Of a stretch of 33,198 nucleotides of DNA, positions 4,405 to 11,736 are shown piece by piece; the stretch's first letter is position 1, and each line of letters starts with the position of its first letter. Origin of the DNA: Ruminiclostridium sp. (lineage in GTDB: Bacteria > Bacillota > Clostridia > Oscillospirales > Oscillospiraceae); NCBI GenBank assembly GCA_022792035.1, contig JAAWAE010000066.1:1-33198 (forward strand), given 5' to 3'. Position numbers and translations under genes: made by a program. Below the pieces are notes generated by a model. The model did no database searches, was not told the origin of the DNA, and saw only the letters and a list, made by a program, of their open reading frames with translations.

Positions 4405-7197
4405 ATGAAACGACTGGGTTTCGGACTGATCTTGACGCTGCTCCTGCTGGCGGGCCTGCCCCTGCCGGCGCTGGCCGTGGAGGAGGACCCCACCTCCGGC
4501 ACCTGCGGGGACGGGCTGACCTGGCAGCTGGAGCAGGGCGTGCTGACCATCGGCGGCGGGGGGTATATGGACAACTACCGTCCATCCAGCGCCCCCTGGT
4601 ATCCCCACCGGGCGTCCATCACCGCCATCCACATCCAGGAGGGGGTGGCCTATGTGGGCAGCAATGCCTTCGTCAATGAACTCAACGTCACGGAGCTGTG
4701 CCTGCCGGAGAGTTTGACGGACATCGGCACCGACGCCTTCCCCTCCTGCGGCAGCACCAGCCAGGCTCTGCGGCTGACCCTGCCCGGGAGTATGACGGGG
4801 CTGGGGACCGGGGCCCTCCGGGGCTGTCTGATGCGGGAGGTGGATCTGCCCAGCTCGCTGACGGAGCTGGGGGCGGAGGTTTTTCGCGGCTGTGTCTTTC
4901 TGGAACAGGTGAGCATCCCGGCCAGCGTGGAGAGCATCGGGGATCAGGCCTTTCAGGGCTGCGTCCGCCTGACCCGGGTCACCATCCCGGCCAGCGTCAC
5001 CCGGATGGGGCAGGACGTATTTCGGGACTGCACGTCGCTCAAGGACATTTATTTTGAGGGCAAGCGGAGCCAGTGGGAGCGGATTGCCCCGACGGACTGC
5101 CCCGCTGTGGTCCACTGCCGGGAGGAGGACGTCCCCCTGCGCTTTACCCTGCGCTTCGAGTCCAACGGCAGCCGTTTGGACAGCGAGGAGCGGTCCGTCA
5201 CCAACGGCCAGCCTTACGGCACCCTCCCCGTTCCCCTCTGGGAGGGATACCGCTTCCAGGGGTGGTACACCGAAATGGAGGGCGGGACGTTGGTGACAGC
5301 CGAGACCCTGGTCTCCCTGGAGGCAGACCAGACCCTGTACGCCCGTTGGAAGGAAGGAGAGCCGGAGGAGGTCCGGCAGGGTGTGGAGCGGATCAGCTTC
5401 CGCTTCGCCGACAGCGCCGCCGCCTTCGGTTACGGAACGGACCACCGTTTCCCCCTCTCCCGCTTCCAGAGCCTTTACGGGGAGACGGCTTTTGCCGCCT
5501 GCGCCCAGACGGTGTCCGGCCCTTGGGGCAGCAGCAGTTTTGGGATGTGCGCGGCGGCGGGGCTTTTGTCCCAAGGGACCCGGGGGCTTACTCCAGGCAG
5601 CTTCCGTGCCGGCGCGGTCCTGCCTGGGGACCTCTACCCTGAGGATCGGGGGGACTTGGGCCTGTCCCTGACGGAATGGATCGAGGCCCTTCAGCTGGGC
5701 CAGTACGACAGCAGCCTTCAGCGGACCATCCACAGCCGGGAGGGGGACTTGCAAAAACTCACCGCTGCCGTCACCGCCGCCCGGGACGGGGGGACTGCCC
5801 CGCCCATCCTGCTCTTCTACGGGCCCCGAGGGGGCCATGCGGTCCTGGGCTATGAGTATCTCAGCGACGGGGAGCCGCGGGTTTTGGTCTACGACCCCGT
5901 CGCCCCTATGGAGCAGCGGACGCTGACCCTGCGCGGCGGCGGAGGATGGTACTACAGCGGCACAGGCCAGGACGCCTGGAGCGACGAGGGCGGCACCATC
6001 TCCTTCCTGACGGTGCAGGATTACCGCGCCCTCTGGCAGCAGCGGCAGAGTGATGCCGGCCGGGTCCTGCTGTCGGTGGAGAGCCGGGATGCCGTGGTTT
6101 GGGACAGCAGCGGGGACGTGGTGGCCACCATCCAAAATGGTCAAGTCCTCAGCAGCCGGGAGGGGATTGCCCCCCTGCGTTACGCGGGACTGCCCCCGGC
6201 GGGGACCCTGCCGGGGCGGACCGCCCTTTGGCTTCCCAGCGGGGAGACCTATACCGTGCGCAGCAGCGACGCCCGGACGGCGAAACTCACCGTGGACATG
6301 GTCAACGTGGACCAGCAGGCCTCCGTCTCTACCACCGCCTCGAAGGTAAGCATTGCGGTCATGGACCGGAAGGGCTTTTGCGCCGTGGAACTCCCCGGCG
6401 GCGGACGGGAGGACTACACCATCACGCTGACCTCTACCTTGCCGGGAGGGCGCCAAGAGGTGAGCCTCCGGGGGAGCACCGGGGAGGAGGAGACCGTTCT
6501 GGCCCAGTTTATGGGGCAGTGTTACGCCGACGGGCTGACTTCCAGCGCCGTTTTGGCCCTGGACGGACGGGAAGTCTCCTCCAGTGCCCTCTCCGGCGGA
6601 GTGGAGGAGCTGAACGCCGCTCTGGCGGGGAAGCCTGTGGCGCCCAAGCTGCCCTTCCGGGACGTATCGGCCCAAGCGTGGTACCATGACGCCGTGGCCT
6701 ATGTATATGAGAAAGGCATCATGGCCGGGACGGCCCAGGACCGCTTCTCCCCCAGCGGGACCACCTCCCGGGCCCAGCTGGTCACGATGCTCTGGCGGAT
6801 GACGGGGTCCCCTGCCGCCCAGGGCGCGGGATTTTCCGACGTGCAGGCCGGCAGCTGGTATGCCCCGGCGGTGGCCTGGGCCAGCGGCGCGGGGGTGGTC
6901 AACGGCAAGGGCGCGGGGATCTTTGCCCCCGATGCCCCTGTGACCCGGCAGGAGTTCGCCGCCATCCTCTACCGCTATGCCCAGTATACGGGCTGCGGCA
7001 CAGCGCAGCAGTCGGAGCTGGATGGGTTCTCCGATGGGGGAGAGGTCAGTCAGTACGCCCGCCAGCCTATGAGTTGGGCTTGTGCCGCGGGGCTCATCAA
7101 CGGTGTGGGGCAGGGACGCTTGGCCCCCCGGGGACAGACGGACCGGGCTCAGGCAGCGGCGATGCTGATGCGCTTCGTGGAGACGGTGAAGAAGTGA
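4405..7197 (+). CDS. Secreted LRR / papain-like / SLH-domain surface protein
   Basis: 930-residue exported protein. In order: signal peptide 1-24 (cleavage after ALA), BspA-type leucine-rich repeats (about 35-225; repeated F-GC, L--V-IPASV), a Flg_new/InlB B-repeat-like module ending TLYARW (about 245-315), and a region with papain-like order of catalytic residues: Cys382 in SSSFGMC, His478 in GGHAVLGY, Asp497 in LVYDP. Three SLH domains (about 750-930) follow, which bind secondary wall polymer and hold the protein on the cell surface. The start at 4405 has SD GAGGAGGG; an in-frame GTG at 4381 lacks one. The peptidase reading rests on residue order and strand context (C39-like) and is not certain. 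Likely role: adhesion or processing of external peptides. Confidence 0.88.
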   Translation: MKRLGFGLILTLLLLAGLPLPALAVEEDPTSGTCGDGLTWQLEQGVLTIGGGGYMDNYRPSSAPWYPHRASITAIHIQEGVAYVGSNAFVNELNVTELCLPESLTDIGTDAFPSCGSTSQALRLTLPGSMTGLGTGALRGCLMREVDLPSSLTELGAEVFRGCVFLEQVSIPASVESIGDQAFQGCVRLTRVTIPASVTRMGQDVFRDCTSLKDIYFEGKRSQWERIAPTDCPAVVHCREEDVPLRFTLRFESNGSRLDSEERSVTNGQPYGTLPVPLWEGYRFQGWYTEMEGGTLVTAETLVSLEADQTLYARWKEGEPEEVRQGVERISFRFADSAAAFGYGTDHRFPLSRFQSLYGETAFAACAQTVSGPWGSSSFGMCAAAGLLSQGTRGLTPGSFRAGAVLPGDLYPEDRGDLGLSLTEWIEALQLGQYDSSLQRTIHSREGDLQKLTAAVTAARDGGTAPPILLFYGPRGGHAVLGYEYLSDGEPRVLVYDPVAPMEQRTLTLRGGGGWYYSGTGQDAWSDEGGTISFLTVQDYRALWQQRQSDAGRVLLSVESRDAVVWDSSGDVVATIQNGQVLSSREGIAPLRYAGLPPAGTLPGRTALWLPSGETYTVRSSDARTAKLTVDMVNVDQQASVSTTASKVSIAVMDRKGFCAVELPGGGREDYTITLTSTLPGGRQEVSLRGSTGEEETVLAQFMGQCYADGLTSSAVLALDGREVSSSALSGGVEELNAALAGKPVAPKLPFRDVSAQAWYHDAVAYVYEKGIMAGTAQDRFSPSGTTSRAQLVTMLWRMTGSPAAQGAGFSDVQAGSWYAPAVAWASGAGVVNGKGAGIFAPDAPVTRQEFAAILYRYAQYTGCGTAQQSELDGFSDGGEVSQYARQPMSWACAAGLINGVGQGRLAPRGQTDRAQAAAMLMRFVETVKK

Positions 7198-7207
7198 TGC
7201 GGATCGA

Positions 7208-7249
7208 CAAAAGGTCCCGCCTTCCTGATGGGAGGGTGGGACCTTTTGT
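7208..7249 (+). terminator. Terminator after the SLH protein gene
   Basis: Stem CAAAAGGTCCC / GGGACCTTTTG with an imperfectly paired upper part. Confidence 0.85.
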
Positions 7250-7452
7250 GCTGTCTATAACCGGCTACAAGAATCTATACTTTTTTGCAAGGGATTTTGC
7301 TAGACAAAGAGGGTGGATACGCCAGGGCTGCAGGTCCTAGCTGCTCCATAAATACGAAAGCGAGAGGGGGGAGCGATATGGCGAGTCCACCGGGCTCTGG
7401 GCCTGCCGCTGACGGCACCGGCGGCGGTGGGATGGCAGAGTGACTCTGCGCA

Positions 7453-7550
7453 GACGGTGTTTGGCAAACCACTGGAAACGGTGGGGTGCAAAGCCAGGGG
7501 CTAAGGGGCAGCACGCCCTATGCTCGTTCGGCTGCCGGATCCTTTGCGTC
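7453..7550 (+). ncRNA. Cyclic di-GMP-I (GEMM-I) riboswitch
   Basis: The conserved core of the class is present in order: GGCAAACC (7463-7470), a stem capped by a GAAA-type tetraloop (CCACTGGAAACGGTGG, 7469-7484), GTGCAAAGCC (7486-7495), the CTAA tetraloop-receptor segment (7501-7504), and a second arm GGCAGC ... GCTGCC (to about 7537). GACG (7453-7456) and CGTC (7547-7550) can close the P1 helix. Downstream, CCTTTGC (7541-7547) can pair with GCAAAG (7560-7565) or with the SD AAAGG (7566-7570). There is no U-run, so control of translation rather than termination is likely. It lies 30 bp upstream of the sortase-anchored surface protein gene. Confidence 0.88.
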
Positions 7551-7579
7551 CGATGATGAGCAAAGAAAGGAATAGTCTA

Positions 7580-8923
7580 ATGAATAAAAAGAAGTATTTA
7601 GCCAATCGTGTGATTTCCGTTTTGGTGTCACTGGGTATGTGTGCTGGTCTGTTCTGCACCACCGCGTTTGCCTTAGAAGAGGACGGTGTGGTGGAAGAGA
7701 CCCCTGCCCCCGCTGTACAGGAAAGCGAAGTGCTTCCTGTGCAGGACGGCAGCTTCCTTGAGGAGGCCGCCCAGCAGGAGACGGAGGAGAAAGACGTTTT
7801 TGAGGAGCAAGAAGAAGCTGCGCAGGAGGGCATCCTCACACGCTGTGTTTCTGGTGATGAAGAAGGAAGTCTATGCACCTGTAAAAACTTTGATAAAACA
7901 GGGAAACACAACCCAGAGTGTTCGCTCTATGTGAAGCCCGAAAAGCCTTCAATGTCTGAGGAGCCCGAAGAAATCGAAGAAGAGGAAGGGACTGCGACGC
8001 AGATTCCTGACCCTGAAGCTCCCGGGACAGACGTTCCTGATCCTGGCTCAGGAAAAGCGATAACGCCTGAGCAAGGGAAGGAAGGGAGAGACGGTGTCTA
8101 TAAGTTCGAGGACGAGAAGAAGGATCTAGTTCTTGAGAATTCCGTCGATATAACTGGGGTAACCGAGTTTTATATCAAGCAGGCTACAGCTACGGTGATT
8201 TGGGTGTTGGACCAAGCTCGTTTGGGTGAGAACGATGCAAACAAAGAACAGATTTACAATGCAGCCGGTGTAAATGATCCTTCTATCAAGGATAAGGATT
8301 ACACGGTTGTAAGTGGAGAGAGTACATTCAAGTTTATTGACTACTTCGATAATGGAGGCAAGGACGACGGGAAAGGCCCTTATGGAAGTACCTCTTTTAC
8401 TGTGGAGGGTAATATTCTGACGATTGTTGGTAATATCAGCCATGCAACTTTTGTAACGTCAAGCACTGAGAAGCCGGACCCTGAGAACCCGGACCCCGAG
8501 AACCCCGGATCTGAGGACCCGACACCGCCCACCACCCCCAACGATAACGGTGGGGGCTCTGGCGGCAGACGTCCTAGTCAGCCTACCAACCCCGTGACCA
8601 TCCCCGAAGAGGATGTCCCGCTGGCCCAGATCCCGGAAGAGGAGCCTCCTGTGGAGGTGGAGATCACGGAGCCTGAGGTCCCCCTGGCCCACCCCCCCGA
8701 GTTCCCCGAAACACAGATCGCTGAGTCTGAGGTCCCCCTGGCTGCGCAGCCTGCCATCCCCACACGCCCAGCAAAGAGCACTTCCTCCATCCCCGATGAG
8801 AAGGTGCCCCTGGCGGACGTGCCCAGCACTGGGGATGTGGCCTCTGCCTGGTATGCGCTGACCCTGGCCGCGGCAGCCGGTTTGGCTGCTTTGAAGCTGA
8901 CAGGAAAGCGTAAGGAGCAGTAA
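7580..8923 (+). CDS. Sortase-type wall-anchored surface protein under c-di-GMP control
   Basis: 447 residues. Signal peptide 1-32 (hydrophobic VISVLVSLGMCAGLFCTTAFA), an acidic segment, a small Cys/His cluster (CTCKNFDKTGKHNPEC), a folded middle region (about 180-295) without a family I recognise, a proline/acid/glycine-rich stalk, then three imperfect repeats built on EDVPLA/SEVPLA/EKVPLA. The end is VPSTGD, a hydrophobic helix and the basic tail KRKEQ, which together form a sortase signal of the (L/V)PxTG type. The SD AAAGGAA lies 7 nt upstream. The riboswitch in its leader suggests that the protein belongs to the attach/swim decision, as with the c-di-GMP-controlled adhesins of Clostridioides difficile. 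Adhesin function is inferred. Confidence 0.87.
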   Translation: MNKKKYLANRVISVLVSLGMCAGLFCTTAFALEEDGVVEETPAPAVQESEVLPVQDGSFLEEAAQQETEEKDVFEEQEEAAQEGILTRCVSGDEEGSLCTCKNFDKTGKHNPECSLYVKPEKPSMSEEPEEIEEEEGTATQIPDPEAPGTDVPDPGSGKAITPEQGKEGRDGVYKFEDEKKDLVLENSVDITGVTEFYIKQATATVIWVLDQARLGENDANKEQIYNAAGVNDPSIKDKDYTVVSGESTFKFIDYFDNGGKDDGKGPYGSTSFTVEGNILTIVGNISHATFVTSSTEKPDPENPDPENPGSEDPTPPTTPNDNGGGSGGRRPSQPTNPVTIPEEDVPLAQIPEEEPPVEVEITEPEVPLAHPPEFPETQIAESEVPLAAQPAIPTRPAKSTSSIPDEKVPLADVPSTGDVASAWYALTLAAAAGLAALKLTGKRKEQ

Positions 8924-8950
8924 TCGCGTTTTTTCTTCGTAAGCAAACAA

Positions 8951-8998
8951 AAAGTCCCCGAGGGGAAGGTCCAAAACCGTCCCTTCGGGGCATTTTTT
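8951..8998 (+). terminator. Terminator after the surface protein gene
   Basis: Imperfect stem CCCCGAGGGGAAGGT / ACCGTCCCTTCGGGG followed by CATTTTTT. Confidence 0.85.
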
Positions 8999-9104
8999 AC
9001 AAAAAAATCGCCCAGGACCTCGAAAAAAGGGCCTGGGTTTTGATATGATAAGGGGGATTACGCAACACACACCCGAGACATAGAACCATGGGAGGTGCGG
9101 GAAC

Positions 9105-9716
9105 ATCACTGGCATCATTTACGGATACATCCGCGTCAGCAGCCGGGAGCAGAATGAAGACCGACAGATCATCGCTCTGCGTGAGGCGGGGGTCCCAGAC
9201 AAAAACGTCTATCGCGACAAGCAATCCGGCAAGGACTTCCACCGTCAGCAATACAAAGCCATGCTGCGAAGGCTGCGTAAAGACGACATCCTGTACATCA
9301 AAAGCATCGACCGCTTGGGCCGCAACTATACCGAGATCCTGGAACAGTGGCGTCTGCTCACCAAAGAAAAGGGGGTGGATATCGTCGTGCTGGATATGCC
9401 CCTGCTGGACACCCGCCGGGGCAAGGACCTCATGGGGACCTTCCTCAGCGACATCGTCTTGCAGCTGCTGTCCTTCGTGGCGGAAAACGAGCGGCTGAAC
9501 ATCCGCCAGCGGCAGGCGGAGGGCATCGCGGCGGCCCGGGCCAGGGGGGTACGGTTCGGCCGGCCTCCCGCGCCCCTGCCGGAGAGCTTCGACCCGGCTT
9601 ACCGCCGCTGGAAAGCCGGACGCATCACCGGCACGGCGGCGGCCAAGGAGTGCGGGATGCCGCTGTCCACCTTCCGCTACCGGGCGGAACGCTACGAGTC
9701 TCCCGACCCGGCCTAA
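9105..9716 (+). CDS. Serine recombinase (resolvase/invertase family) lacking a standard start codon
   Basis: Cuts and rejoins DNA through a serine phosphodiester. The frame reads GIIYGYIRVSSREQNEDRQ at its start, so the catalytic Ser is in YIRVSS. It then has YRDKQSGKDF, IKSIDRLGRNY (conserved Asp-Arg-Leu-Gly-Arg), the E-helix VAENERLNIRQRQAEGI and a C-terminal Hin-like helix-turn-helix (GTAAAKECGMPLSTFRYRA). Full length is about 203 residues if it starts at ATC 9105, seven bases after GGAGGTG (9091-9097). There is no ATG, GTG or TTG in frame between the upstream stop (9081) and an internal ATG at 9261, which would cut off the catalytic Ser. So it either uses a rare AUC start or has been silenced by a start-codon mutation. 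Confidence 0.8.
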   Translation: MTGIIYGYIRVSSREQNEDRQIIALREAGVPDKNVYRDKQSGKDFHRQQYKAMLRRLRKDDILYIKSIDRLGRNYTEILEQWRLLTKEKGVDIVVLDMPLLDTRRGKDLMGTFLSDIVLQLLSFVAENERLNIRQRQAEGIAAARARGVRFGRPPAPLPESFDPAYRRWKAGRITGTAAAKECGMPLSTFRYRAERYESPDPA

Positions 9717-9765
9717 AGGGCCGGGGGAGGGAGGCGGACGGAGGGTGGGACGCAAAGCGGGAGGA

Positions 9766-9939
9766 TTAGCGGGGGTTTACGGGGATGACGACGGTCTCCG
9801 CCCCGACGAGGGTCAGGGAGACTTGGCAGATGTCCTCCGCGTCTTGGGTGGAGTTGAGGTAGGTGTAGCTTAGGCGGAGGATGGTATCGGCATAGGTATC
9901 CAGGAGCCGCTGGACCTCCTGGGGGTTGAAGCGCGCCAT
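9766..9939 (-). pseudogene. Stub of an ECF-type sigma-70 factor, 57 codons
   Basis: ATG at 9937-9939 with a good SD (AAAGGAGG). The first 40 residues (FNPQEVQRLLDTYADTILR, then LSYTYLNSTQDAEDICQ) are the start of sigma region 2 of ECF factors. After DICQ the sequence switches to VSLTLVGAETVVIPVNPR, which does not continue the sigma family, and stops. Region 4 and the rest are missing. The tail could be the C-terminus of a neighbouring gene joined by a deletion; that is inference. It has all signals needed for translation, so a 57-residue peptide could still be made. Confidence 0.7.
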
Positions 9940-10033
9940 TGACAGGACCTCCTTTCCAGAGGGGCTTCTCTTGTATTACGATTGAGAGGAGGGGATCTTG
10001 ACAGGGAGACAGAAAATTAGGGAAGAATATTTC

Positions 10034-10064
10034 TTGCAAAATGGGGAGCATATAGTATACTATA
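10034..10064 (+). promoter_or_regulatory. Promoter with palindromic operator of the phd-type antitoxin
   Basis: TTGCAA (10034-10039), 16-bp spacer, TATACT (10056-10061). The -10 box lies inside a perfect 14-bp palindrome, TATAGTATACTATA (10051-10064). Phd/YefM antitoxins repress their own operon by binding palindromes of this kind, so this is the likely operator. Confidence 0.7.
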
Positions 10065-10090
10065 GGTAGGAAAGAAGGGAGCGTGAGCAC

Positions 10091-10327
10091 ATGATCGGCG
10101 CGACCGCAACAGTGACAGAGATGCAAAACGATTTTGGCCGGTATCTCGATCTGGTGATGAAGGGCCATGAGGTCATCGTGACGAAGAATGGGAAAGAGGT
10201 TGGGCGATTCATCCCCAAGGATGCCTCCCCCCTGACGGATTCCCTGCGGGGAATTTTGCGTGGGCATTGGGACCTTGATGAGGCGCGGGACGAGGGGCTG
10301 AGAAAGAAATATGAGATTGCTGATTGA
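10091..10327 (+). CDS. Phd/YefM-family type II antitoxin
   Basis: 78-residue DNA-binding antitoxin. The N-terminal half has the family fold signature ATVTEMQNDFGRYLDLVMKGHEVIVTKNGKEVGRFIP. The C-terminal half (DSLRGILRGHWDLDEARDEGLRKKYEI) is the flexible, toxin-neutralising segment, and the DEAR-x-E--RKKYE ending is typical of antitoxins paired with PIN toxins. SD AAGGGAG lies upstream. It overlaps by 17 bp the start of a broken vapC, so it is now probably an orphan that may still regulate itself or neutralise related toxins elsewhere. Confidence 0.9.
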   Translation: MIGATATVTEMQNDFGRYLDLVMKGHEVIVTKNGKEVGRFIPKDASPLTDSLRGILRGHWDLDEARDEGLRKKYEIAD

Positions 10328-10527
10328 TGCGAACATCCTGCTGGATGTATTGCAGGACCGGGAACCCTTTGTAAGGGACTCCGCGCGGGTTTGGAAAATG
10401 TGTGAGATCGGAGAGGCAGAGTGTTACGGCACAGCGGGTCCAGGCGGCGGGGATCATTACGAGGAATACCCGTGATTTTAAAGAGAGCAGGGTACCCGCA
10501 TTTACACCAGCGGAATATCTCGCTTGA
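10311..10527 (+). pseudogene. Internally deleted VapC-type PIN toxin
   Basis: The ATG at 10311 overlaps the antitoxin gene, as in intact vapBC operons. It reads MRLLIDANILLDVLQDREPF, with the first catalytic Asp of the PIN domain, to about codon 41. The frame then runs on to a stop at 10473. The true C-terminal end, RVQAAGIITRNTRDFKES then RVPAFTPAEYLA, is in another frame (10435-10527) and holds the last catalytic Asp. The ends total about 70 residues against a usual 130, so the middle with the other acidic residues has been deleted and the frame shifted. No active RNase is expected. Confidence 0.85.
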
Positions 10528-10559
10528 GTGGTTTCCGAAAACGGTGGAGATACCTCGGC

Positions 10560-10598
10560 AAAAATCGGGAGGACACAACTGCAAGTGTCCTCCCGATT
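10560..10598 (-). terminator. Terminator of the minus-strand membrane protein operon
   Basis: Perfect 14-bp stem AATCGGGAGGACAC / GTGTCCTCCCGATT with an 8-nt loop, followed on the minus strand by a U run (A5 at 10560-10564). Confidence 0.8.
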
Positions 10599-10628
10599 GC
10601 GTTATATTTAGCCAGATTGGAAAAAGGA

Positions 10629-10868
10629 TCATTCACCTTCTGTACTCTTCCAGGAAGGGTCCCTCTTCCATTCTTTATGAATGAAATATAGATGGACCAG
10701 TATGGAAAGAGATAGTATAACTTGGAGAAGCGGAAGATTGTCAAAAAATATTTGTGAAAACGAAGAAGAAACCGGGATGAACGGCTGGAAGAAAGAAATG
10801 ACATTTAGAATGATCAGTACGCTTGCGGACTGAAAACAAAGGGTAAATCGCCTTTTCACGTTTTTCAT
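10629..10868 (-). CDS. Small membrane protein, function unknown
   Basis: 79 residues with two predicted membrane helices (about 12-32 and 45-66), a basic N-terminus and a charged C-terminal tail (HKEWKRDPSWKSTEGE). The ATG has the SD GGGAGGGG 7 nt upstream. It lies 57 bp after the larger membrane protein gene on the same strand and just before the terminator, so the two likely form an operon. No family is recognised. A competing frame at 10741-10929 starts with TTG and has no SD. Confidence 0.6.
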   Translation of the reverse strand: MKNVKRRFTLCFQSASVLIILNVISFFQPFIPVSSSFSQIFFDNLPLLQVILSLSILVHLYFIHKEWKRDPSWKSTEGE

Positions 10869-10925
10869 TGAAGATCCCCTCCCAAAATAGAATCCGTTTT
10901 GCGCCTGCTCTGAGCGTTTCCTTGT

Positions 10926-11537
10926 TCAAAGAGCTGCCGAGGCAGAGGCTCTGTATATTAGCCGCAGCCCGAACGAGACGGCGAGGGAAATCAGGTATGG
11001 ACCCAGGAGGAACATACGAAAATCAGAATGCTGTGTGCCTGTGACTGCACCCACCTGTACCCAATACAGCGCCAGAGAGATCAGAACACCGGCGCACTCA
11101 CTGAGCAGGCAGAGGTCATAGGTTTTTTCCCGCACCATGGTGATGAGTGCCGTGAGGAGTCCTGCGGTCAGTACCACACAGAGAAGTGCGATGATACTGC
11201 GAAGGATGTGATACTGTTGAGGGGTGATTAGGACAAGCGAGGCGGTCTGAATGGACAGGATCAGGACGAAAAGCCCGTATCGTGTGCTCGAAAAAACGGT
11301 GTTCAGACGGCTCCGCTTGGCGCGGCTCCCCGCAGAGAAAGCCAGTGCGAAGAGCAGGACCATCACACAGAGATAGCAGCAGCGGAGGATGTAAGATTGC
11401 CGGTAGGTTTGTGGGAAACCTAAAATTTGCAGGCCGTTGTACTGGGGAACGAAGAGGGCATAAATCAGGCTGCCAACCGTGAAAAAGAGCATGGCTAAGG
11501 CAATGATCCGCAGAATGGCGGCGGTGGATGGTTTCAT
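10926..11537 (-). CDS. Polytopic membrane protein, function unknown
   Basis: 203 residues with six predicted membrane helices (AILRIIALAMLFFTVGSLIY; YLCVMVLLFALAFSAG; YGLFVLILSIQTASLVLI; IIALLCVVLTAGLLTALITM; LLSECAGVLISLALYWV; LGPYLISLAVSFGLRLIY). The loops are short, so it is nearly all membrane. The ATG at 11537 has SD GAAGGTG 6 nt upstream; starting at TTG 11573 would add a basic segment and lacks an SD. A short 11-codon reading frame with a strong SD lies directly upstream and ends within the SD of this gene. No transport or enzymatic motif was seen. Confidence 0.7.
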   Translation of the reverse strand: MKPSTAAILRIIALAMLFFTVGSLIYALFVPQYNGLQILGFPQTYRQSYILRCCYLCVMVLLFALAFSAGSRAKRSRLNTVFSSTRYGLFVLILSIQTASLVLITPQQYHILRSIIALLCVVLTAGLLTALITMVREKTYDLCLLSECAGVLISLALYWVQVGAVTGTQHSDFRMFLLGPYLISLAVSFGLRLIYRASASAAL

Positions 11538-11550
11538 GGCGAGCACCTTC

Positions 11551-11586
11551 TTACCCTGGATATGTCGTCGCAAGGACCATCTGCAT
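11551..11586 (-). CDS. Possible leader peptide (11 codons)
   Basis: ATG (11584-11586) follows TAGGAGG by 7 nt and encodes MQMVLATTYPG, then TAA. The stop codon touches the SD AAGAAGGTG of the membrane protein gene. Such a frame could couple or control its translation. It may also be the decayed first copy of a start site. Confidence 0.35.
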   Translation of the reverse strand: MQMVLATTYPG

Positions 11587-11694
11587 GGTAAGACCTCCTA
11601 TTGACTGCTTTTTACTGAAAGCAGGTATTTTGTTTAGTTTAACACATCATTCAGCGTAAGTCTATAGTACAAAGCTGTGAAATGCAAAAAACAG

Positions 11695-11727
11695 GAAAAA
11701 GGACGGCGGGGACCGTCCTTTTTTGGG
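11695..11727 (-). terminator. Terminator after the MATE gene
   Basis: AAAAAGGACGG / CCGTCCTTTTTT hairpin with A/T tracts on both sides, located 10 bp after the MATE stop codon; bidirectional. Confidence 0.9.
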
Positions 11728-11736
11728 TAATTTGCA

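Noticed and set aside
4324-6687. Long minus-strand frame opposite the SLH protein
   Set aside because: Antisense shadow; low-complexity Gly/Pro/His-rich translation with no domain, while the plus strand encodes clear domains.
7346-7380. TAAA ... GCGATAT resembling a flagellar sigma (SigD/sigma-28) promoter before the riboswitch
   Set aside because: The spacing is about 20 bp instead of about 15-16 and the -10 match is partial.
10741-10929. 62-codon minus-strand frame between the two small membrane protein genes
   Set aside because: TTG start without SD, overlapping the better supported 79-residue membrane protein in another frame.
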